A stretch of DNA of 64,000 nucleotides, taken from the NCBI GenBank assembly GCA_030549495.1, contig JAUIRK010001056.1, positions 558,001-622,000 of the forward strand. The letters run 5' to 3'. This document shows, piece after piece, positions 34,361-48,200 of the stretch; position 1 is the stretch's first letter; each line of letters begins with the position of its first letter. This stretch comes from Nectonema munidae. Taxonomy: Eukaryota > Nematomorpha > Nectonematoida > Nectonematidae. A program made the translations under genes and the position numbers. The notes below the pieces were generated by a model that worked only from the letters and a program-made list of their open reading frames with translations, did not search any database and was not told the DNA's origin.

Positions 34361-35058
34361 ATGAAACATCAAATTGATATGAATAATAATTTTTACATAA
34401 ACTTTCTGTTCAAAATAATTAATGAAAGTGACAATATACAAATTATAAACTTTTTGAAGAAAAAAAAACTTTTGTTTAACCAAATGAATTGGGATTATTG
34501 TACCTTACGGAGCTTGAAAATTTCTGTTAAAAATACAACTTTAATAGCTTCAGTTTCTCGAAAAACATTTGTTTAGTTTTTTAAGAGAAATTTGTAAAAA
34601 TTATATGGTTAAAAATCCCATTAAAAACTGGGAGGGCCAGGTAAAATTGTTGAAATTGATGAGTCATGTTTTTCACATAAGGTTATTCATAAAGGAAGAG
34701 CTCCAGAAAAAGCTATATGGATTTTTGGTCGATAGTAAAAGACAGAATAGCTTTGCCAATTATTCAAAAAGTCGTAAGACCGGGAACTACAATCCATTCT
34801 GATCAGTGGAGATCTTATTCGAAAATTCAAAAAAATTGAACCTAAATCATAAAACTAAATCATTATCTGAATTTTGTTGATAAGAACATGGGGGTTCACA
34901 CAGAATCGATAGAATCTTATTGGGGAACAAAAAAAGATAAAGTCAAAAAAATATGTTAGAAACATACATATTCGAGATGATTTGGAGAGATAGATATCGG
35001 GAAACCGCTTTTGAAAATTTATGCTCGCAAATTTCACAACAATATCAAATTTGATAAA
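34361..35058 (+). pseudogene. Merlin (IS1595/ISXO2-like DDE) transposase remnant
   Basis: 34631-34735 encodes GGPGKIVEIDESCFSHKVIH and KAIWIFG, the signature start of the Merlin/IS1595 catalytic domain (first acidic residue in EIDES). RPGTTIHSDQWRSYSKIQKN (about 34774-34835) carries the second aspartate. LNFVDKNMGVHTESIESYWG (about 34866-34925) carries the third, a glutamate in ESIES. The C-terminus MIWRDRYRETAFENL follows to about 35055. The upstream frame 34361-34576 (WDYCTLRSLK, SVSRKTF) corresponds to the N-terminal zinc-ribbon region, but the cysteine pairs are mostly lost. Three or more frame changes or stops. All three catalytic positions are still acidic. Termini were not identified. 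Confidence 0.85.
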
Positions 35059-35059
35059 A

Positions 35060-36271
35060 AATTTTCAATTGATTAATCAATATATATCTATTTTAAATTT
35101 TTTTCATGCTCAATAAAATTTCTTTTATTGATTATAATCATTTACACGTAATGTATATAATACTAACTTTAAGATTAAAATCAGGTTTTGTTAATACTAA
35201 CTCTGAAATTAAAATCAAATTTTGTTAATAATAACCCTAAAATGATGTTTTGCTAATAGATAACTAATTTACCAGGGTAACCTTAGTTTGTGGAGCTTTT
35301 TGCTTTAGTAAGCAGCTTGTTGTGGGTGCCCATTCAGCAGGCGGGTATAACAAAAAATGTTTAACTTGGATGCCAGGATTGAGCATAGGGTATTTCTCAT
35401 GCCTTTAACTAGACTTATTTGAAACAGAAATGAAAGCTTTTAAGTAGAAGTATCATTTATAGTAAATTGACTGATTTTACATTACCATTTTATGATCATT
35501 ACGATAATCATATTACAAAACTATCACACATACACTAAGAAAAGGCTGTTCAATTTGTGTAAAAGCAGTGGGAAAAATATTTTATTGTAAAAAAAGTTTG
35601 CCTCCCTTTGCATCTTAAATATATAAGTACAAAACTAAAATAAATAAATTTGTTTTCAAGATGGGAAGGCTTAAAGTTGTATTTGTTAGAGTAGTAAATT
35701 TCCGTGAAGGTAATGATGCCTTAAAGCAAACTATAGCTTAGAAAAATTTATTCACTGAAATATTTAGTTATATATTACTATTTTTATCCATAAACTTTGA
35801 ATTATAAAAATACTTATTATGAACTGTTAGCCACAAAAATTTTTTAGATTTTTGAATGCATACTAATAATAATCAAATGAGATATATATTTTAATTTTCA
35901 TCATTGCAATTACTTTGAAACAAATAATGCCTTTTAGGCCCAAAAGAACACCAGTATCGTAAAAAATATCGTGTCATAAGTTATTTAAAAAGATTAGCAA
36001 ACGATTACTTTTCAAAAGCCTACGCCTTAAAAGGTTAACATACTTTTTAACGTTTATCTTATTTATCAAAGTTTTAATTGTTTTTTTAGATCACTTAAAT
36101 ACCGATTTTCTGAATGCTTTTCAAACGCAATATTATAAAATGTAGTTTATCTCCAATCTCATTTCCTCGTTCACTTCTTTCATTCAGTCATTGTGAACGT
36201 TTGGTTCGGTTTGCAATTTTTCTTACTATTTACTATATACAAAAAATGATTATATTTTTTCACAAAATTAG
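35060..36271. other. No confirmed gene; upstream part of NDUFAF6 expected here
   Basis: The N-terminal exon(s) of the NDUFAF6-like gene should lie in or before this stretch. ATG 35661 begins MGRLKVVFVRVVNFRE and is followed by GTAATG, a possible donor, but nothing ties it to the gene. A degraded TTAA-type MITE occupies about 35925-36036. Confidence 0.3.
35925..36036. mobile_element. TTAA-type MITE, degraded
   Basis: The right part TTTTCAAAAG...CTTAAAAGGTTAA matches the ends of the better copies at 52126 and 37872. The interior holds a GCAAACGATTACTTTTC version of the family's GCAGACGATT motif. The left end is uncertain. Confidence 0.4.
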
Positions 36272-39200
36272 ACGCTATGACTATGAAAATTTTTTGTGCT
36301 GCCTTCTTTACCCAAAAGACATCAGAAGCTTTTCATTTGCTATTCGCGCTTTCAACGCCGAAGTTTCCAGGGTATCCTTCGATATTCTATCTTTTTGTCT
36401 ATTAAATACTACTGAATCTTTTTTCTTTGCAAACTAGTTAATATAAATTTTTCAAAAATTTAACAAAAACATTTTCCTTTTTATTTGTTCAAGAAAAAAC
36501 TAAAATATTTTAAGTTGTGAAGAGTCAATCATGTTCGCAAAGTTTAGCAGGCCAGTAAAAATACCTATTGTAGATTAACCCTTTGACGACCATTGTGACA
36601 ATAGTGCCCCAAAAATGAAAGCCGTCTTTTTTCAAATATATAAAATTCCATTAAAAATGAACTCAGGCCATTAGTCTTCAAAATGCTGATCTTCAAAGCG
36701 TTAAGGTAATAAATAAAAGTTTGTTGAAAAATATAATTCATATTTTTTTATTCTAGAATTGATTTTAACCCTTTAAGGACTATAATTTTAAGACTATTCG
36801 TCTTTTTTTCAATAGAATTTTTTGTATTTAAAGCAAGGCTTCAAAGCCGCTCAAAATTGTGGGGCTATGGAACAAATATTTTTTTATGGCTCCGACGTTT
36901 TATATAATTTTATTTAAATAGAATATGGACATGAACTAACACTGATTATTTATATTTCAAGGTTATATATGTAACAATTGTGCTTTTTATACATCACGAA
37001 TTATACGATTGTACCCAGACATAGGGAGCCGTTTTTTTGTTATTTGTGACTCCGACTCCTGGTAAAAAAATTTTGCGACTCCGGCTCCGAAGCCCTGATT
37101 TAAAGGAGACCATTTTCATTTCTTGGGACACCAGTGTCCCACTAGTCCTCAAAGGTTTAAGCGAAAAAATGTGTCTTATAGATGAGAATTTGGTACTTTT
37201 TAAAGTCAGTAAAACTTTAAGAGATAAAATGTTAAGTAAGTCGCTTTATTTTTTATTAAGTGCAATCATATATAATTTTTATCATTTTCCTTTCAACAAT
37301 GCTGATTGGGAGTTTATGAGGCACTCGAGACATTTTGACTGTTATGTTTTTTCTTAACTTTAAGGTTTCAATGATGACCAAAAGTCATAATGCCGCTCTT
37401 CTGCGCTACGATTTTTGGAAGAGAATGGTGCTGGATATCTTCGATAGTGAAAATGCTTGTACGCCAATGCATCCAATAGCATACTCTCTTTCAAAGGTCA
37501 GCTTTATTGTTCGCTAAAATTTATCTACTTCTTTATCGGTCACGCTGCTTAATTTATTTTTGTGCAACATTATACTTATATTTCAGAAACCGATTCATAA
37601 ACCCACAGTTTTGTCATTTAACCCTTTCACTCGCGATGGGGGACACTAGTGTCGCATAAAATAAAAATTGCATACCTTAACCCATTTAAGGCCAAGCAAA
37701 GCAGACGATATCTAAAAAACGCAGACGATTTATATTCAAAGTCATTGAAAAAAGCAGACGAAGATGAAATTACTTATGTTCCAAAATAGGAACATTGGCC
37801 GTAAATGGGTTAATTTATATAAAAATCATTGAAAAATATAAGCAGACGATTACTTTTCAAAAATAGGGCCTTTAACCCTTTGAAGTCCAAAATTTTAAAG
37901 ACTTATCGTCTGCTTTATTTTTCAATACAATTTTATATATCTAATACAGACGATTTTCATTTCCTGGGACACATGTGACCCATCGGTCCTTAAAGGGTTA
38001 ATGCTTAACCACTATTATACACTAAGATAGTGGTTCCCAAATTGTAAAATGAGAATTTTGGGGAGTTGAAATTGAAAAATTTTGATTTTTAAATCGAATT
38101 AAATTTTTGCAAAACGTTCCCTACTTTTTTAATTGTATACCTTTATTAATCGGTTATCGACCACAGTCGACTTTACAAAAATGAGAATCGTCTACGTTTA
38201 TTAATGCTTTTTAATACAAATCTTCTGCTTTATACAGTCATGTCTCATTAATCCGGCCATGTTGGTTTCAACCTAAAATCGACCGGATACTGAAGAACCG
38301 GACTAATGAATCAAGAATCTCTTTGAGAGGAAACAGGACAAATCTAAGTGGAGTTTGAAGTTTGTCTAGGGTTGAAAGGTAGTTATTCCGCGATAAATAC
38401 AACGGTATCTGGATTGTTATGAATAAAATTAAATTTTATTAACGTAAAGTAATGCCACTTTACAAATGCATGGCATGATTTTTTACAAAAAGAAAAAAAA
38501 TCATAAATAATTTATGGTGTTGTTAGATGGCGAGAATAAACTCGAGCTAAAGTATGAATGAAGTAAATCTTTTTGTCATCGATGTCTGATATAATGTCTT
38601 GAAGGTTAGATATGTGCTTTGTTGCTTTAGATATTCCACTGAACTCTAGATATGTGATCAACTGCTGTAGGTGTGACCTTGCCTCTTTAGATGTTATAAT
38701 ATTAGGACTCACGTCATCACAGTCAGGTGTTGGTAGAGAAAGATTTGTTGCATCGTTTGAATCATCCTGCACTATCTCCAGGATGTTGTGATCACTCATT
38801 TCTCCTGTGGTTGGTACATCATTGTCCATGTTAATGAATGGGATAGGATCTGTTATTTCTGGAGTGAGATTATTGATGAGATCTCGAAGACTGTCTATTG
38901 TGATTTCACCCTCATCATCTCCAGTGAAATTATTTTGACCTCTTGTTTCAATGTCAAATTTAGTTTGGGGTAGGATTGAAACATGTTCCCAACACTTAGC
39001 AATAGTAAAACTGCTGACATGGCTCCAATCATGTTTTATCATGGACAAGGCTTGACGGATGTCAATTGTTTGCGGTTTGTTTTCTTCCGCATACTGGATG
39101 TAATGTCTGACAAGCTGCTTTCTATAGTGGCACTTAAAACTATGGATTATGCCAGCATCCATGGGCTGGATATGAGAGGTTGTGTTTGGTGGCAGAAACT

Positions 39201-42200
39201 TTATTTTCACATTCGTCAACTTCAAGTCTTTAGTAGAGTGGCTGCTTGCATTATCCAGTAGCAGCAGAATATGACGCCTTGTCTCTTCATACTTTTGTCC
39301 ACAGACATCACACAGACCTGAAATATTTCTGAAGTCATCCATGCCTTTTTGTTAAATTTATATGTCACATAGATATTTGGATCAAAATTTCTTCCAAAGC
39401 ATCTAGGGCGACAGGCATGGGCAATGACTAAAGGTTTCAATTTATCACTTCCTGTAGCATTAGAACATAGTGCAACTGTGACTCTTGCCTTTGATAACTT
39501 ACACCCATGGATTTTTCCATGTGTAGCTAAAGTGGATGAAGGCCCCAAATTATAAAAGAGAGCTGTTTCATCCATATTATAAATGTCCTCACCCACATAA
39601 GCTTTTAGTTCAGTTTGAAGCATCTGGCGACCGTTTGTGACTGCAGATAAGTCAGCCGATGCACTTTCGCCATGAATTTTACGGTTAGAGATTCCATGTC
39701 TCTCCTTCATCCTAGCAAGCCAACCACGAGAATAGTTAAAGTTTGTAATATTGAGGTCTGCACCAAACTTTCTGGCTTTCTCCAACATCATTTCCTCATT
39801 GACTATTGCATTTCTAGACCGGACATCATTTAGCCAAAGAAGAAGAGCCAATTCAAGTTTTGGATGTTGACCATGCTTGCACCTTGTACTGCTCTGAGTG
39901 ATTGGAGCATTCAACCAAACTTCTGACGCTCTGTGAATGTCACCCACAGTTGATTTGCCAATTGTGATAGCAAGGTTGTCTTTGGCCCAAGAGACAACTT
40001 CTGTTTGGGAGCATTTAGGATGTTGTTTTTTGTACAGGCAGATTTCTTTCTTATGTGCAGCTGTGATCTCAACTCGATGCCGTTTGTTTGGAAGACTTGA
40101 CATATTTGACTTTACAGGATTAGCACGAATTACAGAATGAAGGATTTATGAAACTTTTACACAAAAAAAGATTTGGAAGCAGTAAAGTAAAATCAAACAA
40201 CAATTGCTGTAAAATAAAACAAAGATTAACATAAAAAAGAAGATTTTACGGTAAGATCAAAAAATTATTGATAGTTTTTTTGATGAGCTTAATAAATAAT
40301 GTGAATTTTCTTTAAAGCAGTTTCCGACAAAGCTCTCATCTCTCTTGATTTAGCTTCTCTATGTTGCCAATGTTATATGAGTAGTATTTTCTCTTTCAAT
40401 TTTGTCCACCCTCTTTACTCTCTATTTTTACCATTTTCCTATTGCCATAGTTTTCTATCCATATTTCTTTTGTTTTCGCAACAACATAGGCGACCGGATT
40501 AAGGAGGCTAAAAAATATGTTCAGTTTTTGATTATGATCGACCGGAACCGGGAGCTGAAATTACCGGATTAGTCAATAATTTTTCAATCTAAATTGTTTG
40601 TTGCATTTGCTTTGTGACCGAATAGTGAAGCGACCGGATTATCGACGACCGGATAATCGGGACATGACTGTATTAGATATCATCTGATTATTCTGGTCGT
40701 TAACGGGTTAAGTCAATTAATCACCGAACTCAATCATAGTTAAATGGGAGTATTTAAAATAAGAGACTTGCTCTATTTTCAAAGTTTCAATAGGCTACTA
40801 AGAAATAAAGTGACATGTGAATAATTCACACCGAAACATAACTCATAAACAAAAGAAGAATGAAGAAATTCTCATCAATACCCACAAAACTATTACACGA
40901 CCCATACTAGAATATGCATCCACAATATGGGGATATGCTATATCTCATACTAACTTGAAAAAGATACAAACAATTCAAAAGAAAATACTGCGTTTAGCAA
41001 CAGGTAACACCGTGGACACTAACATACAACATCTTCACACAGAAACATCGATACTTCCTCTTAAAGAACACATTCATTGACACGCGTCTAACTTGAGAGC
41101 CAAAGCAGTAAAAAAAGATCACCCATTAAACAAGTTCTACCGCGCTCAAAAACCACACAGGCACATGAAAAATACTATATTTCAAGACAACGAACTTATC
41201 TTTTATGACACATTTCAAAACAAAGAAAATAATCAAAATCAAACATGCGTCAACAAAGCAATACACACACAAGCGGTAACCGACTATCTCTCCACACTCA
41301 AACATAACAAGCTCATAAATATTCCTCCACCAAAAATCGACACATATGAAGAAACACTATCAATTAAGACATACACTTGCTCAACTTAGAGCCAACAAGT
41401 CACGATTGCTCCGTGAATATCTTCACAAGATAAATCCAAAAACACATACAAATCCACTCTGTCCAGTTTGCAATCAACACCCACACAACACTCATCATTT
41501 ATTTAACTGCCCACATATTTTCACGACACTCAAACCCATTCACTTATGGCCAAAGCCATGCAAAATAGTTAACCTACTTACTTTGTGGGGAAACCGTAAC
41601 AGAAGCTTGGATCTAACTCATTTACATGTATTAATATCATATTATTATTATAAATAGATATATATTATTTCTAGCCATATGTAGAAGCCTTCAAAAAGCC
41701 AGCAGTACCTTATGGTGGATTTTTGCGGGTTTGCTGAAATTACACTGGTTTATCGCTGCTGCTGCGAAAGTGTAACAAAATTCTACACTTTTCCCTGAGA
41801 GTATTTGCTTTTATGGAAATACTCTCTCAGTTTTAACAAAGCCTTGTTTTGAACTGATAGATTATACTCATATAAAGATAGTATAATCTAGGGGCTAACA
41901 ACAACAACAACAGAATAAAGATGGGAAAATGAGAGAAAAAGATATCGATTTAAAAATGATTGATGTATAAGTTATTGATTAAAAAAGTATAATTCAAATG
42001 TAGCTTATATGAAAGAATATGAAGTATATGTGTGCATAGAAGTTAATGAGCACGAATCGTGTTTGTGTATATTTGAGTAGAAGGTTGAGATATATCTTGA
42101 ATTTTTGGAATGGTAATGGTACCGTAGGGTGTTTTCATCGAAAAGGCACAATTGCCCCGCTTGTATCGAACTATGAGGAAAGCAAGCTTGATGTAGGATC

Positions 42201-45200
42201 GAACCCAAGACCTTGAGTTATCGAATCCAGCATCTAACCAACCATACTCACGCCCCTTTTAGTGAATACATAGCCTATTTCGTGAATATCAATACTATCA
42301 ACATTTAAAGGTTATACTAGATGACCCAGCCCATCGCTTTGCCCCCTCCCAGGTATTATTTATTTTACCCCCTCCCCCCCTCCCTCAAAAAAAGAATAAG
42401 AGATAGAGCAAATAAAGAGATTCAATCCACAACACCGCAAATCCTGTATGTATGGTGTTGTGAACAGCCCATAGAATTTCCGCATTTTTATACTGAAATC
42501 CACACCCAACCCTCCCCTTCCCCCAAAATATTTGATCCAGGCCTTGGAACCCACGCTGATGAGGATACCGCGAGCAGGGAACTCACAGATATGCGAATAA
42601 ATCAACTAAAGAAAATTTTGATAACAACATTTATTCTTTCGAAATATTAACTTTTTGTTCTAAAACATGAAAACATTTTTAGATGGAAAGGGTATAAAAA
42701 GAATAAAAATTTAGACTTTTCTTTACACCCAATAGTACAAAAATGATCGAAAATATGTAAATCCGGCATCTATGCTTACAGCATTAGTGAGGTCGGTTTA
42801 AGAAATGTCTGATTAAAAATTTTGAAATTTATACTAAAAACTTCTCTATACTAACTTGTTTTATTCTTTTTTCATTTGACCTAAAATTAAAGATAAAACG
42901 TCTAAAAATTGGGAGAAATCTTCATTTTCTTCCCAAAATTTTATTGCGCAACTTAAATAAGACCGCATTTCTTCAATGGATGTCGGAGGCTGTGTATCAG
43001 AGTTTGATTCATCATTTCCAATACTAAAATAACTACCACCGTTTCTTTCTTCGGTTGGAGCAACGATTTCAACGATTTCTTCATCTGTTAAATTTCTTGT
43101 TGTAATAATAATTTAAATAATTATAATCTATAATATTAAATCTAAAGAATTTTGAAAAGTCGGATTAAAAAGTAATCTATATGGGTTAGTCGTATATACA
43201 TGGAATTAAAAAAGTATGTCGTAGTCGGAATCAAAATTTGTCGCATTAATAAATTAAGAAATACAAAATAGTGAATGGACGTTGTTATTTACAAAAAAGT
43301 GTCGGATATATTAAATTGTCTCATTAAAAAGTGTCGGATTAAGTCACTGATCATTTTAAACTATTTGTGAAAACTTGTGAATATTTTTCAACATACTTTA
43401 CTACATTAAAATTGAAAACAAGTATTAAGATTTCTTGCAAGAGAATTTCTATCTTTAATACTTTGAGCAAAAGGTCAACCGAGGAATTAGAATTCCAGTG
43501 GTATAATGCTCGGTCTGGACGGGAGCAATTTGATAATATTGGAAAATTTATCGTTATCAGAGGAGTCAGCAGCTTGAAAATGAATATCACAATGTATCAT
43601 ATGTTCGATATGAAGAGTAGTTTAGAAATACGTTTCGATTTTACTGGGTTTGCGAAGCATTCGTTATCTTAAATTATTTGTAATTTCAAGAATAATGAAA
43701 ATGTTCCAAAGATAAAAGGTTGATGATACTCATATATTGCTTGCTCTTTCACACAAACATTGGGCAAGAAAAAAATTTTCTCTGGTGCCTGAAATATTTT
43801 AACAATTTTTTCTTTTATTTTTTATTTGAAATACAAAAACAATTTTAGTTTTTCTCTTTTAAGATCTAGTTTCTTGGCTAAACGTGATTAAATTAATAGT
43901 TTATTTTTTATAAAAAAAAGTACAAATATTTAAAAATTACAAATGAAAGATTTTTTAATGGCAATTTTTTCAATTTAACAATTTACTCGATCTCCACTGT
44001 CTCACTTGGTATTGGTACCTAGTATAGACGGGGTGGTGTCCCATTGATAGATTAACAATTTTTAAATCAGCACAGATTATTCAATTGTGCTCATAATCTA
44101 ATTCAAAGTTTATTTTATTTTATTTTTTTAGTTGTAGAGTAGCCGAGAGAGCGAACTATATTTGTTCCCATTATGTAACAAAGCGCACTTTAAACTACGT
44201 TTTGAACGATCTATAAAAAGACGTTATTCTTCTCGGTTATATTCTTCTTCAATCCAAGGTCACTGACATCACTGCAACATACAAGATATATTTCGTTTTT
44301 AAAAAAGAAAGAAATTCCTTGTCGATTTCGGTAACATTTATAAGAACATCATTCTGCGAGAGATTTTTTCTCTCTTAATAATCGAGAAGCTAATAACTCA
44401 GCAGAATTTTTAGGTAAGTTCAAATCCCGAATCAAATCGTTTTGTTCTTTTTGAAGAAAAATCACACGTAAAGTTGCATTGATCTTCAATGCCATCTTCA
44501 GATGATGAGTCTTTGAAATTTCTAATCAAATTAATTTCAGATAAAATATTGAATACAGGAACAAGTTGTTTTATTATGCGGAACTGGTATCATAGCTCAA
44601 TCAAGAATGAACCCAGTTTTTCAATTGACTGTTTATATGAAAAATCGTTCTTCATCCTATTATAACATAAATTTTTACCTTAAACGCATGAAGAAAAAAC
44701 ATTTTATTGACATCAGTCTTTTGGAAAAAGCAGTAGTAATTTAATAATTTTTAAAAGCAATTAATTTTGTAAATGAAAATATATTAACTCAAGGTGTGGA
44801 TAATTCTTCATTAGAAAATATTACTTTTAATGTGGACTTATTTTTACTGAGATTACATGAAGCAGACAAACTTCCTTTTCATGTTATCAAAAAAAGAGAT
44901 AGAAAGAATATTTTTTTTTGTAATTACGAAAACAATATAAAGAAAATCATGGAATTTTCGCGATATTCTTATTTTGGCGAAATTAGTGAAAGTTGATTGA
45001 ATCTGAAATTGCTACAGAGAAAAAATAGGTATAACATATGAAGATTATTTTGAAAATACAATAAAACCTCGGTAAAACAGAGTTGATAGGAAACTGTTGT
45101 TTAGTTCGTACAAAGCGAGCTTCCCTATAACCGAGGAGTACAATAAAAGAACTTCAATTTTGTTTTTTACTTCGTTTTATTATTTCTTTCAATGAATAAA

Positions 45201-48200
45201 TATTAATAAGGAATCGTTGCAAATGACGACAAATAATTTTTTCGCATTCGCTCTCTGCGCTTTCTTGCCAGTTTTTGGTTAGTTGTTTACTCAACAAAGT
45301 TACCATTTGTCAAATTTTTGACCCCATCTCTCCTCCTGTTTTGGTTGACGTCATTTACGAGCGCTCCCAACAACTAAAAAAATAATGTAAAACATATTGA
45401 ACTTTTATTTTCAAAAAAACACATTATTCGTAATATTTCGTAATGATTTAAATCAAAGGCATATTTTTCGGCTTTGGCCAAAAGTACAGATCCTGAAACA
45501 AATGTTTTGGAATCTAGCATTTTTGAACAAAAGAAACATTAACTGTGAAACAGCAACGCAAAATTATAAGCTAGGTTTCCGTATTAGCAAGTAAATAAAA
45601 ACTCATTTCATATGGAACATATAATTTATTGCGTTATGAAAGTGTCTTCCTATCTATGCAAGCGTGTACAAAAGTATGAGAAACAAATGTTTTCATGTTA
45701 TCAAGATATTTAAACACGTAAACCATATGCTTCTTCACAATTTTATGCTTTGTATAAGGAACATTTATTACTAAAGAAAGAAATTCAAAATTATAAACGA
45801 GGTTTCTTTAAAAGTGAGTTCGCTATATAAAAGGTCTAATTTACGTGTTAATTTTGGACAGAGGATTGGGAATGAACAAATCAGTGCATATTATTGAAGT
45901 GTTCGTATTAAGCGAGTTCGCAATAACGCGATTTTACTGTAATAATTATCTAATATACATCAACGAATTTCAATTCATTTGAAATATTATAGTGAATCGA
46001 ATGCAAGAGAACTTACAACTTGGAACTGCCACCTACTTAGCCTTGTATGAACAATTAACTGGACACACAAAGTAAAACTCATGAGGTTTTTATTTTTCGA
46101 AAGCGATCTTTCACAGAGTGTTCGGTTTACAAGAGAACTTTAATCTTCAAATATTATAACACTTTGTTTGCACATTATTATAATAGATATTGATAATAAA
46201 GTTCAAAGTAATCTAAAAGGATTTAACAATTTTGGAAATAAACTGTAGATTCCTTGCAATAAGCTGATATAAGAATTTTGCCCTAATTTCTGTAGTTTTT
46301 CTTAGGTCTAATAAGCCGATCCTGTACTTCAGTTAAAAATAATAGCTAACGCGAAATCTAGCATCTTTTTGCAGAAATTCTAGTTGATTCTTCATGTGAT
46401 AATTTGATTTTATAAGTCAATATTTTCATTCAAAAAGCCAATCCTAAAGATAAGACACCAGAAACTCTGCTTATTTAAAGTAATGACTGGTTCCCTTACA
46501 CTTAAAAATTTACATTCCCCCTATTCTTCAGTCATCTAATCATATTTTTCATTTAAACACCTTTATAACCTTTAATGCAAACAGAAGTACTCTCAAATTT
46601 CAAAGAAAATAGAAATATTTTATTTTTGAATTTGAGTTTTTTGGCTAATTCTTCAATTCTATTTAAAATACGATAAGTTTGAAATACTAAAAATTTAAAT
46701 GACTAAAAGAGTATTTAGGAAATGTAAATCCAAATTATAATTTAATCCACACTCCCCTCCTTTGGGAACCAGTGATATGGATGCAAAAAGTTTTTGTGAA
46801 ACGATTTGAATTGACGTTTATTTTATAAATTTAAAAGAAAGTTCGTGAATGAAAAAAAGAGTGGATATGCGAAGAAGCAATTTTTGAAACTGGTTGAGTG
46901 CAGAAGCGAATGTGAAGCATCAACGCCCTTTCAAAGTGTGAGTGAGCTGGAGAGTTATTGTGAGGACAGCATCGCGCCAATGTTCTGCCTTATTCTCGAG
47001 CACTTGAGTAATTTATTCTTTCCTCAACCATGTCGCCTCTTTCTATTTTTAACGAATCCACCATGCAGACATTCGCGATGTAAACTTTGATCACGCCATC
47101 TCCCACTTGGCAAAAGGTGTGGGAATTGTCAACTTCATCAAATCTATTCCGTACCACGCCTCTACCAAAAACGTCCAAATTCCTATTTCTCTACTACTAA
47201 AGGTAATGTCATTTTATTTGTATCCCCTCATCAGTGGCGTATTCTCTCCTAACCCCTTAAAGCCGACGTTTTTGAAAACTAATCGCCTGCTTATCTTTAT
47301 CAATGAGTTCTTGTATAACTTAAGTAGATGATTTTTATTTTATCGTAGTCTGGTTTTCCCACTTGAAAGGGTTGAGGAAAGTCGTTCGATTTTTCAAGTC
47401 AAGTAAAAATGCATTATAATACATCGCGGGTAATACCTTTGTTCTTCCTTATTATTTTTCTATATATTCTTTAAATACTCAAAAATCTTGTTAATAGGCT
47501 GTCATGATTATGAAGATGTATTTTTATTTTTTCATCCTTTATTTATAAGGATCTATGATTGAATGATATGTGATACACTAAGGCCTCTTTGGCAAGGCCC
47601 GGGAGAGGGTGGCAGAGAATGTATTAATCCCCCTAGAAATTTATAAATGTATACACTTTCTTATAGTCCAAGACCCATTAAACTCATCTTGCCCCCTTCT
47701 ACCTGTATATAGAGTCTAACGACGAGAGTGGTTACAATGTTTTGTTGTATATAACACCAGACGTGCACATCCTCAAAATTTTTTTAAATTTATTATAAAA
47801 GAATTTTTGTATAATGAACACTTCTCCATTATTACCCGACATTATACTTGCACTGTAAGCTCCCAATCCCACCATAAGTACGGATAACCACAGATTTTAT
47901 CAAATTAGATTATAGCCCAGTAGTTCTCAAACTAGAGTCCGCGGTCCCCTATAAGATCGCAAAGCAGTTCCATGGGGAGCGGGAAGGGGTCATTCAGTAG
48001 ATCGTTTTACACCACATATTCGGCCATTTACGATTTTTGCCAATAAATCACATTTAAAAGAATAAATAATTTAGTCTTTGAATTAAGTTTAACTATTTTT
48101 ACTTTTTAGGCCTGACTTTATAGATGTAAATGTGCATTTTTCTTAATGGCTTAAAAAAATGAAATATAACGACTTATACTTGAAATTTGGTTTTACTGTC

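Larger units (their letters stand above)
38146..40711. mobile_element. TTAA-type MITE (CGGTTATCGACC subtype) carrying a Tigger element
   Basis: The left part (38146-38232) and right part (40673-40711) together match, in reverse orientation, the uninterrupted copy at 57197-57334. Shared blocks are CGGTTATCGACCACAGTCGA, CGTTTATTAATGCTTTT, TACAAATCTTC and TTAGATAT...CTGATTATTCTGGTCG. TTAA lies at both outer ends. Confidence 0.88.

Noticed and set aside
35661-35712. First exon of NDUFAF6 (ATG 35661, followed by GTAATG)
   Set aside because: Plausible ATG and donor, but the peptide is too short and not clearly a targeting signal, and the following exon is not found.
42321-42650. 109-codon plus-strand frame and its antisense partner
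   Set aside because: Driven by a C-rich stretch; it carries a 9-bp inverted repeat (CACAACACC/GGTGTTGTG) but no protein similarity.
44796-44996. 66-codon plus-strand frame in NDUFAF6 intron 2
   Set aside because: Does not fit any missing part of NDUFAF6 and has no similarity or splice context.
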